From contig NCJK01000003.1 of the NCBI GenBank assembly GCA_002282445.1, forward strand, positions 162,889 to 226,888: a stretch of DNA of 64,000 nt, given 5' to 3'. The position numbers and the translations under genes are program-made. Of this stretch, positions 44,072 to 52,224 are shown one piece after another; position 1 is the first letter of the stretch; each line of letters begins with the position of its first letter. Origin of the DNA: Burkholderiales bacterium 39-55-53 (GTDB lineage Bacteria; Pseudomonadota; Gammaproteobacteria; Burkholderiales; Burkholderiaceae_C). The notes under the pieces were generated by a model, which did not search any database, had not been told where the DNA came from, and saw only the letters and a list, made by a program, of their open reading frames with translations.

Positions 44072-45655
44072 TTAGGACTTCGTAAATTGATTTTTCATCG
44101 ACTTGCTGCTGCGTAACCAACCTTTGTTCAGCAAAGGGTTGGACTGCATGAAAGCATCGGCTTGAGATTTGGATTCAAAAGGGCCAGCCACCAAAATGTA
44201 ATAACGTTTGTTTGAATCTTTTTGGCGCGCACGCAGTATGCGAGTTTTGGCATAAACGGCGTTGCTGCGCTGAAAACTGCGCATGTCCTCCTGGGTATCC
44301 ATGGCCGCCAGCTGTACCACATAGGCGTTGGCTGGTAGTTGCTCAACCCATAACTCGTCTGAGCTTGGTTCAGCTTTGGCTTCAGTTTTAGCTTCTTTCA
44401 TCGCTTGCGCTTTGTCGGCTTTGAGTTCTTTTTCTGTCTTTTTCTTGACAGGCTCTGCGGCAGATGCCGTCAGCACGGGCTCGGAAGCTACAGGCACAGC
44501 CACTGAGGCTGCGGCACTGGCAGCAGAGGCCACCTCTTGCGCTTCGCTGGCGACGCGCGCAGCTTCAGCCGCCATTGAAGCCGCTAGCTCAGCTGCCGCC
44601 AAAGCTTCGGCACTGGCTGCAGAGGCAGCCGCTGCCGCACTGGCTGCTTCTTCGGGGGCAGGAACAGCAGGCGTACCGCGCAGCAAATACTTTTTAAATG
44701 TCTCAACCTCTTGCAGCACCGCTTCTTTGTACATCAAGCCAAACGCACTCATGGAAACCAGCAAAACCAACAGCACCCATCCTGCACGCGACTTGCGCGG
44801 TTGACGTTTGAACAGCTCCGTATCGTCAGCGGCGCCCGCTTGCAAACTTGGCTCCCGCGATGTATCGACTGCTGGTGCTGCCAATGGCGATGCAGGCACG
44901 GATGGCGCGACCGCAGCCGCAGACATAGCCGCTGCGGATTGCGTTGAATCGGGCAATGGCGGCACAAAAGCCGGCAAAACTTCTGGCTCTAGCTTGGGCT
45001 CATCCTTTTTGCCAAAGCCTGGCACACGCCAAGCCGTTTTAGCGGGGATATTGAGCAGCTTAGACACGGGCACCACCTCGTCACTCAAGGTGGGAGGATC
45101 TGCATTGAACGTAGGTTCGATTTGGACCGGCTCAGGGTCTGGCGTTGTGGCCACCCAATCGGTCAATTTTTGTTTGGCCTCGCCATGCTCAGTTTCAACT
45201 TCCCACTTCACGAGGTTTTTGCCAAAAGCGTCAACCTTGCTTTGGTAGTTACCTGCACTGTTGATGAGCAAAATCACACTGATATTGCCCGCAGGAAAGC
45301 CGTTGACCAAACGCGCCAACAGCTGCAACTCAAAGTCTTGCATCAAGATCGAGTCACGGAACAACAAGAAACGACGAGGCGCGTGTTTTTTGTCTTTTTC
45401 CAGCGCTTGGTCTAGCGTGATTTCAGACAGGATTTCGTTGAATTTCTGAACCAAGCGCTCAGAGTTGGTAGAGCTGCACCATTCGATGTGGCTCTCACCT
45501 TTGGAACGTAAGCGTTCTTCAAACAAAATGCCGTAGTAATCGAGCACCATGTCATGGTCGCTCATCACGGCGAGATTGATACTGCCTTCCGTCAATGACT
45601 TCAGGAGTATTTCAAATCGCAACCGGTCACCGGGGCTTTGGTAGATGTCTGTCAT
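44072..45655 (-). CDS. DamX-like protein with SPOR domain and degenerate ATPase-like head
   Basis: A 527-residue protein. Residues 1-180 look like a Rossmann/AAA-like domain without a Walker A (GDRLRFEILLKSLTEGSINLAV; RRFLLFRDSILMQDFELQLL). After a Pro-rich linker comes one membrane helix (about 293-312), an Ala-rich periplasmic rod, then a C-terminal SPOR domain (NAYVVQLAAMDTQEDMRSFQ to RYYILVAGPFESKSQADAF) that binds denuded septal or polar peptidoglycan. The gene starts 21 bases after flhB, so it is part of the flagellar export operon. This is unusual for a SPOR protein. Confidence 0.8.
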   Translation of the reverse strand: MTDIYQSPGDRLRFEILLKSLTEGSINLAVMSDHDMVLDYYGILFEERLRSKGESHIEWCSSTNSERLVQKFNEILSEITLDQALEKDKKHAPRRFLLFRDSILMQDFELQLLARLVNGFPAGNISVILLINSAGNYQSKVDAFGKNLVKWEVETEHGEAKQKLTDWVATTPDPEPVQIEPTFNADPPTLSDEVVPVSKLLNIPAKTAWRVPGFGKKDEPKLEPEVLPAFVPPLPDSTQSAAAMSAAAVAPSVPASPLAAPAVDTSREPSLQAGAADDTELFKRQPRKSRAGWVLLVLLVSMSAFGLMYKEAVLQEVETFKKYLLRGTPAVPAPEEAASAAAAASAASAEALAAAELAASMAAEAARVASEAQEVASAASAAASVAVPVASEPVLTASAAEPVKKKTEKELKADKAQAMKEAKTEAKAEPSSDELWVEQLPANAYVVQLAAMDTQEDMRSFQRSNAVYAKTRILRARQKDSNKRYYILVAGPFESKSQADAFMQSNPLLNKGWLRSSKSMKNQFTKS

Positions 45656-45676
45656 GCTGGCTCAAACTTCGAGGTC

Positions 45677-46828
45677 TTAAGAGTTCATCAAAGCACCATT
45701 CGAGTCGAACTTCATGTCGTCTGGAACGGTGGGCGATGGTTTGACCACTTCCTGGCCACGACCATAAGACTGGTTCAGGCTGAACACATAGGCAATGACC
45801 TGCGCAACAGCGTGGTACAGCGCCTCTGGAATCGGGTGATCCAGCTTGGTCGTGAAGTATAAGGCGCGAGCCAGCAAAGGCGCCTCAAAAATGTAGACGT
45901 TGTGCTCTTTGGCTTCCTCACGAATACGAGCTGCCAAACCATCTTCACCCTTGGCTACCAAGAGTGGCGCACCGTCGCCCATGGGGTCGTATGAGAGTGC
46001 CACCGCAAAGTGGGTTGGGTTGGTGATGACCACGTCAGCATCTTTGACTTTGCTCATCATCTTGTTGTTCAAGATTTCATGTTGACGACGACGGATCTGA
46101 CCTTTGACCTCAGGGTTACCTTCCGAGTTCTTCATCTCGTCTTTGACTTCTTGCTTGGTCATCTTCAGCTTTTCATTGAGCTGATGACGCTGCAGTGGCA
46201 CATCGACCAAAGCCACCAACACGAGTCCAAGGCTGAGCCACAAACAAGAATCCACAATGATGGTTCCAGCGACTTTGATGGCCTGGTTCAAATCCATTTG
46301 GGAGATGTGTGTCAAGTCGTTCAAGTTGTTCATGACCGACACCAACAAAATGGCCCCCACCAACAAAAACTTGGCTACAGCTTTGCCGAGGTTGATCAAT
46401 GCGTCTTTGCCAAACATGCGCTTCAAACCCGTCAGCGGATTGAGCTTGCTGAACTTGGGCATGATCATCTTGGGGGAAAAAATCAAGCCACCAGCGAGGG
46501 TGGTGGACAAAATAGCGATGACATAAAGCACAGCCATCAATGGCAACACAATCAAAAAGCCATCGACCATCGAGCTGCCAAAAATAGCGGGCAGCAATTC
46601 AGCTTTGTCGGTGATGCGACGGTCAAACTGCAACTGCTGCTTGAACAAGGCACTCATGCTGTTGAAGATATGCTGCCCCATCATGCTGAAGAACAAGGTG
46701 GCAATCACCATCATGGCAGCAGGGGCCAACTCTTGCGAACGCGCGATTTGCCCGTCTTCACGGGCTTTCTTTAACCGCTGTGCCGTCGGTTCTTCGGTTT
46801 TGTCTTGGCCGCTGCTTTCTTCTGCCAT
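45677..46828 (-). CDS. flhB: Flagellar type III secretion protein FlhB
   Basis: A 383-residue export-apparatus switch protein. An acidic/basic N-terminus (GQDKTEEPTAQRLKKAREDGQI) leads into four membrane helices. The autocleavage site NPTHFAVAL in the cytoplasmic domain sets substrate specificity. AGGAGG, formed by the last codons of fliR, lies five bases before its ATG, so translation is coupled to fliR. FlhA, usually the next gene, is absent here. Confidence 0.96.
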   Translation of the reverse strand: MAEESSGQDKTEEPTAQRLKKAREDGQIARSQELAPAAMMVIATLFFSMMGQHIFNSMSALFKQQLQFDRRITDKAELLPAIFGSSMVDGFLIVLPLMAVLYVIAILSTTLAGGLIFSPKMIMPKFSKLNPLTGLKRMFGKDALINLGKAVAKFLLVGAILLVSVMNNLNDLTHISQMDLNQAIKVAGTIIVDSCLWLSLGLVLVALVDVPLQRHQLNEKLKMTKQEVKDEMKNSEGNPEVKGQIRRRQHEILNNKMMSKVKDADVVITNPTHFAVALSYDPMGDGAPLLVAKGEDGLAARIREEAKEHNVYIFEAPLLARALYFTTKLDHPIPEALYHAVAQVIAYVFSLNQSYGRGQEVVKPSPTVPDDMKFDSNGALMNS

Positions 46829-46829
46829 G

Positions 46830-47597
46830 TCAGCCTCCTAAATAAGAACGCAGCATCATGAAAGCTTGCGTCCAGACCCAGTCAATGCGTGCAACATTGC
46901 TGGTCATGGAAAAAATCATGACGATAAAGCCCGTCAAGATCAGCGCCGGAAAACCGACTGTGAAAATATTCAAACTTGGTGCAGCACGCGCTACAAAACC
47001 CAAACCCACGTTGATGAACAACAAGGTCATCAACACAGGCAACGCAATCAGCAAGGCCCCCAAAAACATCATGGAGCTCCAGTTGATCATCTTGCCCAAC
47101 ATGTCTTGGCTGAAAAATGGTTGACCAATCGGCAAAAGCTTGAATGACTCAATCACCAAACCAAACACAATCAAGTGACCGCCCATGCCCAAAAAGATCA
47201 GGGTGCCCATGATGTTGAAAAACTGTGACAGCACAGGCACGCTTCCCATGTTGGGGTCGACCATGTTGGCCATGGACAAGCCCATGGAGCCTGAAATCGC
47301 TTGACCTGCTACCACCAGTGCTGCCGAGGCCACTTGAAACACGAGCCCCATGGTGAAGCCAATCAAGATTTGGCGAAAGATTTCCATCAAACCATCGGCG
47401 GTAACCGGATCAATCTTTGGAATCTCGATGTACTGCGTCACAAAAAACGACATCGCGAAGGCCAATGAAATGCGAATGCGCATGTTCACCGCACGGGCAG
47501 AAAAAATGGACGTGAACGCCAAAAACGCAGACAAGCGCAGCATCGGCCAAATGACGACCAAAAACTTGTCTAAGATTTCAATGAGCGAGGCGTTCAT
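46830..47597 (-). CDS. fliR: Flagellar biosynthetic protein FliR
   Basis: A 255-residue polytopic export-gate protein with about six membrane helices. Typical segments are LRLSAFLAFTSIFSARAV near the N-terminus, GFTMGLVFQVASAALVVAGQAIS, and the MGLSMANMVDPNMG loop. It forms the FliPQR pore. It follows fliQ by 12 bases and precedes flhB by one base. Confidence 0.95.
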   Translation of the reverse strand: MNASLIEILDKFLVVIWPMLRLSAFLAFTSIFSARAVNMRIRISLAFAMSFFVTQYIEIPKIDPVTADGLMEIFRQILIGFTMGLVFQVASAALVVAGQAISGSMGLSMANMVDPNMGSVPVLSQFFNIMGTLIFLGMGGHLIVFGLVIESFKLLPIGQPFFSQDMLGKMINWSSMMFLGALLIALPVLMTLLFINVGLGFVARAAPSLNIFTVGFPALILTGFIVMIFSMTSNVARIDWVWTQAFMMLRSYLGG

Positions 47598-47609
47598 GAC
47601 TAAGAAGCG

Positions 47610-47879
47610 TTACATGAACAAGCTAGGAATGCGGATGAAGATGCTCTTGGTGTAGTCCACCATGGTGTTGATCATCCAGCCACCTGCCAGCGACATGGTC
47701 AAACCAATGGCCAAAATCTTTGGAATAAAACTCAAGGTTTGCTCGTTGATGGAGGTAGCCGCTTGAAAAATACCCACAACCAAACCCACCAACAAACCCA
47801 CCGCCAACAAGGGACCCGAGATGATCATGGTCATCCATAGGGCTTGGCGGGCTAAATCTACAACTGCTGCGCTATCCAT
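47610..47879 (-). CDS. fliQ: Flagellar biosynthetic protein FliQ
   Basis: An 89-residue protein with two membrane helices, the smallest FliPQR gate subunit. MDSAAVVDLARQALWMTMI opens it and AATSINEQTLSFIPKI is the conserved loop. ATG at 47879 is chosen because TAAGGAG lies before it and the length matches E. coli FliQ exactly. Confidence 0.95.
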   Translation of the reverse strand: MDSAAVVDLARQALWMTMIISGPLLAVGLLVGLVVGIFQAATSINEQTLSFIPKILAIGLTMSLAGGWMINTMVDYTKSIFIRIPSLFM

Positions 47880-47890
47880 GATGCGACTCC

Positions 47891-48661
47891 TTAAAACACA
47901 AAGCTGTTGGCCAGTGAAGCCATCAACAGCGTCCAACCGTCAATTAGCACGAACAGCATGAGCTTGATCGGCATCGAAATAATCATGGGCGACAACATCA
48001 TCATGCCCATGGACATCAACACGCTGGCAACAATCAAGTCGATCACCACAAACGGGATGTAAATCAAGAAACCAATCGTGAAAGCGCTCTTGATTTCAGA
48101 GGTAATGAATGCAGGCATCAAAGTGGTGAACGGCACTTGGGTGGCGTCATCCAACTCGCGGCGATTAGCAATTTGCATGAACATGGCAATGTCATCTTCA
48201 CGGGTTTGCTTGGTCATGAAGTCGCGCACTGGCACTTCGGCTTTGATCAAAGCTTTGTCAAAGTCAAGGTTGCCGTTCATGTAAGGACCGATGGCTTCTT
48301 TGTAAACCGTCTCAAACACGGGCGACATGATGAAGAAGGTGAGGAACAAAGCCAAACCCACCAATACGGTGTTGGGTGGCGTCTGCGCTGTACCAATGGC
48401 CTGACGCAAAATCGACAGCACGATGATGATGCGCACGAACGAGGTCATCATCAGCAACATCGAAGGCAGCAGCGTGAGCGTGGTCATCAAGCCCAGCAAT
48501 TGCAGGCTCATGCTGTATTGCTGACCGCTCTTGCCTGAACCTGTCACATTGACCAACGGAATACCTTGGGCATGCGACACCATAGGCAAAGCCGCCAAGG
48601 CGATCAACAGTAACGCCAAGATGACGTAGAGAATTTTTTTGGTGATGGGCTTACGCAGCAT
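47891..48661 (-). CDS. fliP: Flagellar biosynthetic protein FliP
   Basis: A 256-residue export-gate protein with a cleavable signal (to about residue 32) and four further helices. Conserved segments include LTLLPSMLLMMTSFVRIIIVLS, FLTFFIMSPVF and PFTTLMPAFITSEIKSAF. Its start overlaps the fliO stop by 11 bases. Confidence 0.96.
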   Translation of the reverse strand: MLRKPITKKILYVILALLLIALAALPMVSHAQGIPLVNVTGSGKSGQQYSMSLQLLGLMTTLTLLPSMLLMMTSFVRIIIVLSILRQAIGTAQTPPNTVLVGLALFLTFFIMSPVFETVYKEAIGPYMNGNLDFDKALIKAEVPVRDFMTKQTREDDIAMFMQIANRRELDDATQVPFTTLMPAFITSEIKSAFTIGFLIYIPFVVIDLIVASVLMSMGMMMLSPMIISMPIKLMLFVLIDGWTLLMASLANSFVF

Positions 48662-48923
48662 GACCAGCCTCCTGCGTCCACGCGTGCAGTGTTTTCACCT
48701 CAGCGGGGCTGACACTGGCCAACACCATTTGGTTGTCGACTTGAATCAACACCATCTTGTGTTTGAGGCTCAAAGGCAAAGCCTCGAGCACTTGAATACG
48801 TTTTTCTTCATGACCGTTCGCTGTGAAGCCACGGTTACGCTTGACCCACCACAAAGCGCCCACGAGCAACAGCATCACACTGAATGTGCTGGCGATGAAT
48901 TGACCCCAATCGAAACTTTGCAT
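48651..48923 (-). CDS. fliO: Flagellar biosynthetic protein FliO
   Basis: A 90-residue protein with one membrane helix (about 12-28) and a small cytoplasmic domain (IQVLEALPLSLKHKMVLIQVDNQM). FliO helps assemble the FliP ring. AGGAAAAA precedes the ATG. A near-perfect sigma-54 promoter lies about 60 bases upstream, so fliO begins the fliO-P-Q-R-flhB-SPOR operon. Confidence 0.9.
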   Translation of the reverse strand: MQSFDWGQFIASTFSVMLLLVGALWWVKRNRGFTANGHEEKRIQVLEALPLSLKHKMVLIQVDNQMVLASVSPAEVKTLHAWTQEAGHAA

Positions 48924-48985
48924 GATGTTTTTCCTGTGCGCGATGACGGTTTATTGACACTAGACGTGGCAGTATCTAGGTGTCT

Positions 48986-49002
48986 TGCAAGGCACGTGCC
49001 AA
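48986..49002 (-). promoter_or_regulatory. Sigma-54 promoter of fliO operon
   Basis: Read leftward: TTGGCACGTGCCTTGCA, with GG and GC exactly ten bases apart, matching the -24/-12 consensus TGGCACG-N4-TTGCW. The transcript would start near 48,975, about 50 bases before the fliO ATG. The inner GGCACGTGCC is itself a ten-base palindrome. Confidence 0.85.
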
Positions 49003-49047
49003 CTTCTGATCACGCTATAGTTATTTCATGCATTCACCAAAAACACC

Positions 49048-49788
49048 ATGAGCTTGATACGCGATCTGATCCATGCGGGTGGCACGGGCGGCCTGAATTG
49101 GCATGTGCATGCACACTATTCACGTGAACGCTGGCAACCAACGGTGCAACTGATCGAACAGTTCTTTGCACAAGTCGATCCCAAATCCGACCACCTGCTG
49201 CTGATTGGCGGCAGCGCGGGTTGGATGATGCCGCCCAGCTGGCTGGCCCGCTTCAAACGCATCGATGCGTATGACATTGATCCTTTGGCGCATTGGTTGT
49301 TTAACTGGCGTCATGGCCGTCGCCTCAAAGCGCAAGGTATACAGGTTGAGCACCACCGACTTGATGCCTTAGAAGTTTTGCCTGAAATCCTCAGCACACA
49401 TGCAGCCGCTTGCATTTGGTTTGACAACGTGCTGGGACAGCACCGTTACCGTGTGCGGGATGAAGCGCGTGTGGAGCGAGAACTGGCCCAACTCAAAACC
49501 ACACTCAAGGGCCGCCACTGGGGCAGCTTGCACGATGTGTGGTCGGGGCCCACCGATGGTCGCTTGCTACCTGCGGGTTTGAATGTTTGGAGTCATCACG
49601 TCACAGCCAAGCAAGGGCTCGATGCCGTGTTTTCACAAAAATTGTTAGCCAGCGTGGGCGCCAAAGATGTGTGGCAAGACCACCTGACAGGACATGTATT
49701 TGCACCTACCACCCCCACGACCTGGATGCCCTGGGCTTTCAAGGCCAATTACTGGCATTGGCTGCAAGCAGGTTGGGTCAGTGCTTGA
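49048..49788 (+). CDS. Conserved hypothetical protein with Rossmann-like features
   Basis: A 246-residue soluble protein. The segment SDHLLLIGGSAGWMMPPSWL followed by RIDAYDIDPLAHWLF resembles the first two strands of an S-adenosylmethionine-dependent methyltransferase fold (glycine loop and acidic strand 2). A later FDNVLGQ fits a motif of that fold. It is the only rightward gene in the flagellar block and occupies the place where fliK-fliL-fliM-fliN normally stand. It overlaps the fliJ 3' end by 11 bases. Substrate unknown. Confidence 0.65.
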   Translation: MSLIRDLIHAGGTGGLNWHVHAHYSRERWQPTVQLIEQFFAQVDPKSDHLLLIGGSAGWMMPPSWLARFKRIDAYDIDPLAHWLFNWRHGRRLKAQGIQVEHHRLDALEVLPEILSTHAAACIWFDNVLGQHRYRVRDEARVERELAQLKTTLKGRHWGSLHDVWSGPTDGRLLPAGLNVWSHHVTAKQGLDAVFSQKLLASVGAKDVWQDHLTGHVFAPTTPTTWMPWAFKANYWHWLQAGWVSA

Positions 49789-50218
49789 GGTTGTAGAGCG
49801 TGACGCCCGCAGCATCCATCTCTTTTTGCTCGCGCTTGCGATGGAAATCGCGCACAGCTTTGAGGTCTTGCTCGACCAAGGTTTCCATTTGAATGCGTTT
49901 TTGCTCAGCGGCTTTGAGCGCTAAACGCTTGACTTCGACCGCGTGCTGCGCCTCCATCAAGTCAATGCCCACGCGGCTGATGAGCGACTGCAACTGCTGC
50001 ATGAAACCACGAAAGTTCAAAGTTTCAGACATGCTGTGTGGGCGGCTTTCAGCTTCTTTGCTGCGCGCCACATAGTCGGTATAAAGCAAGTTCATGCGCT
50101 CTCGGCTTTGCTCCAAGTGGGTCACACGGTCACGTGCTTTTTTGAGCTCTGCGAAGGCTTCATCGCATTTCTCTTTAGCTTTTTTGGCCAGCACAGGCCA
50201 TGCGGCACGGGGCTTCAT
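49778..50218 (-). CDS. fliJ: Flagellar export chaperone/ATPase stalk FliJ
   Basis: A 146-residue, almost entirely helical coiled-coil protein in the usual FliJ position after fliI. Length matches E. coli FliJ (147). The Lys/Arg-rich heptads (LKKARDRVTHLEQSRERM, HAVEVKRLALKAAEQKR) fit the antiparallel coiled coil that inserts into the FliI ring. Its ATG overlaps the fliI stop (ATGA). Confidence 0.88.
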   Translation of the reverse strand: MKPRAAWPVLAKKAKEKCDEAFAELKKARDRVTHLEQSRERMNLLYTDYVARSKEAESRPHSMSETLNFRGFMQQLQSLISRVGIDLMEAQHAVEVKRLALKAAEQKRIQMETLVEQDLKAVRDFHRKREQKEMDAAGVTLYNLKH

Positions 50219-51534
50219 GACAGCATGTGGCTCAGTTTGCTACGCGTCATGGCGTAGTCTTCGCCCTTGTCCATGTCTTGGCGCAAGAAGTCAATCATCT
50301 GTTCGCGGATGCGAATGGCTTCGTCAAGCTCAGGGTTAGAGCCCGACTCATACGCACCCACTTGCACCAAGTCAGCATTTTGTTGGTACACCGACCACAA
50401 ACGACGTAACTTGTTGGACTGCTTCAACTCGTCTGAGTTGACCAAGGTTTGCATCACTCGCGAAATCGAACCGTTCAAATCAATCGCGGGGTAATGCGCT
50501 TGGTCAGCCAAGCGGCGTGACAACATGACTTGGCCATCGAGCGACGCACGCGCGATGTCCACAATGGGGTCGTTACCGTCATCACCCTCGGCGAGCACGG
50601 TGTAAATGGAAGTGATGGAGCCATGGCCATGACGGCCCACACCGCCACGCTCAATGAGGTTAGGCAGCAAGGCAAACACCGAAGGTGGATAGCCTTTGGC
50701 TGTGGGCGGCTCGCCAATGGCCAAGCCAATTTCGCGCTGCGCATGGGCCACACGGGTCAAGCTGTCGCACAACATCAAGACGTTTTTGCCTTGGTCGCGG
50801 AAGTATTCTGCAATCACATGCGTCATGTGCGTGGCCTTGAGGCGCAGCACAGGCGACACGTTAGCGGGCGCAGCAATGACCACGGATTTGGCCAAGCCTT
50901 CTTCGCCTAAGGATTCATGGATGAAGGCCTGCACTTCGCGGCCACGTTCGCCAATCAGGCCAATCACCACGATGTCGGCTTTGGTAAAGCGTGTGAGCAT
51001 GCCCAACAGCACACTCTTACCCACGCCCGAACCAGCGACCAAACCAATGCGTTGGCCACGGCCGATGGTGAGTGCGCCATTGATGGCTTTGACACCCACA
51101 TCCAAAATTTGGTCAATCGGGCCGCGCTCCATGGGGTTGAGCGGGCAGCCCAAAAGGCTGAGCTGGTCGGGCAAATGGGGCATGGGCTTGCCATCAATCG
51201 GCACACCACGGCCATCGATCACGCGACCCAGCAACTCATTGCCCAAACGCACTTGCCCTGAATTGCTCATCACACGCACCGTGTCGCCGGGGCCAACGCC
51301 CACAGGGTCGGTGAACGGCATGAGGTACAAGGTTTTGTCATTGAAGCCCACCACCTCGGCTTCGACGCGGTGGCCTTCTTTGCCAATCACTTCGCAGCAG
51401 GCGCCCAAGGGGGCCATGATGCCGCGCGTCTCCAAAGTCAATCCGACCAAGCGCACCAAAGTGCCACTGCGTTGTGGCTCTGGCGTGCGCAGCTTGGGTA
51501 AGCTGGCCTGAACTTCTTTGGAAAAATCGAGCAT
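50215..51534 (-). CDS. fliI: Flagellum-specific ATP synthase FliI
   Basis: A 439-residue export ATPase homologous to the F1 beta subunit. Walker A is GLVAGSGVGKSVLLGML, Walker B is NVLMLCDSLTRVA, and GYPPSVFALLPNLIERGG is characteristic of the type III group. Length is normal. It follows the truncated FliF-like gene by three bases. Confidence 0.97.
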   Translation of the reverse strand: MLDFSKEVQASLPKLRTPEPQRSGTLVRLVGLTLETRGIMAPLGACCEVIGKEGHRVEAEVVGFNDKTLYLMPFTDPVGVGPGDTVRVMSNSGQVRLGNELLGRVIDGRGVPIDGKPMPHLPDQLSLLGCPLNPMERGPIDQILDVGVKAINGALTIGRGQRIGLVAGSGVGKSVLLGMLTRFTKADIVVIGLIGERGREVQAFIHESLGEEGLAKSVVIAAPANVSPVLRLKATHMTHVIAEYFRDQGKNVLMLCDSLTRVAHAQREIGLAIGEPPTAKGYPPSVFALLPNLIERGGVGRHGHGSITSIYTVLAEGDDGNDPIVDIARASLDGQVMLSRRLADQAHYPAIDLNGSISRVMQTLVNSDELKQSNKLRRLWSVYQQNADLVQVGAYESGSNPELDEAIRIREQMIDFLRQDMDKGEDYAMTRSKLSHMLS

Positions 51535-51537
51535 CCC

Positions 51538-52224
51538 TTATTTACCCACTTGAATCATGCTGCGGATGACAGAAGCCACGCGTGTTTGGTCTGCTTGCAC
51601 CACCATACGCACCACACCCACTTTGTCTTCGTAGCTGTTGGCTGTGTTGAGCAGCTCTGGCGGAATGGTTGGCTTCTTGGCTTTTTGTTGCTCTTTGCGA
51701 ATGCGCTCTTTGATTTCAGCCAAAGACTCACCCTCGCGAATTTCAATTTCACCTTCTGCCAAAGCCTCGCCCTCTTCCTCTGCTGGTGCATCTTCAGTTG
51801 TGGCCTGTGCGCTGGTGTCTTCTGCCGTTTCTTCTGCCACGACCTCTTCCACTGGTGCTTCCACCGTTTCTTCCATGGCAACTTCTTCCACTGGCGTTTC
51901 TTCAGCTTCTGGTTCTGGCACCACTTCGGCTACAGGTTCTGGTACTTCTTCTGGCTCTGGCTCGACCACAGGTTTTGGTTTTGGCTTCTCTGGCTTTTCC
52001 AGCAGCATCATTTGGTATTTGATTTTTTCGGCGCGCTGGGCTTCGAACAATTCGGCTTTGCGCATCATCTCGCGCTCCACCGCATCAATGGCAGCCTTTT
52101 GCATGTCGCTGTTCGATGCGGCTTGCCCCACCAAATTCAACACAAACGGGCGCACGATGGTGACGATCACCACCATGAAAATCAAACCCATCAACAGGGT
52201 GTTGATGACGTCAGGAATGAACAT
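51538..52224 (-). CDS. Truncated FliF-like protein: one membrane helix plus FliG-binding tail
   Basis: A 228-residue protein with two regions matching the C-terminal part of FliF from this same window. The membrane segment (GLIFMVVIVTIVRPFVLNL) parallels FliF GGIFLLILLTVVRPMVRRL. The C-terminus (PELLNTANSYEDKVGVVRMV and RVASVIRSMIQ) parallels FliF ADLLNTANSYDDKVALIRMI and RVAGVLKSLIE, the known FliG-binding motif. A Pro/Glu/Val-rich acidic linker of about 90 residues joins them. All periplasmic ring-building domains are missing. It overlaps fliH by 14 bases and has GGAGGACGGCG before its ATG. I know of no described gene of this kind; it may add extra FliG anchors or act as a competitor. Confidence 0.8.
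   Translation of the reverse strand: MFIPDVINTLLMGLIFMVVIVTIVRPFVLNLVGQAASNSDMQKAAIDAVEREMMRKAELFEAQRAEKIKYQMMLLEKPEKPKPKPVVEPEPEEVPEPVAEVVPEPEAEETPVEEVAMEETVEAPVEEVVAEETAEDTSAQATTEDAPAEEEGEALAEGEIEIREGESLAEIKERIRKEQQKAKKPTIPPELLNTANSYEDKVGVVRMVVQADQTRVASVIRSMIQVGK

Noticed and set aside
46010-46774. 254-codon plus-strand frame rich in His and Gln
   Set aside because: Antisense to flhB; composition is a shadow of membrane-protein codons.
50696-51511. Long open frame (271 codons) on the plus strand
   Set aside because: It is entirely antisense to fliI, which has complete motifs; the translation is low-complexity Ser/Pro/Ala typical of a GC-biased shadow frame.
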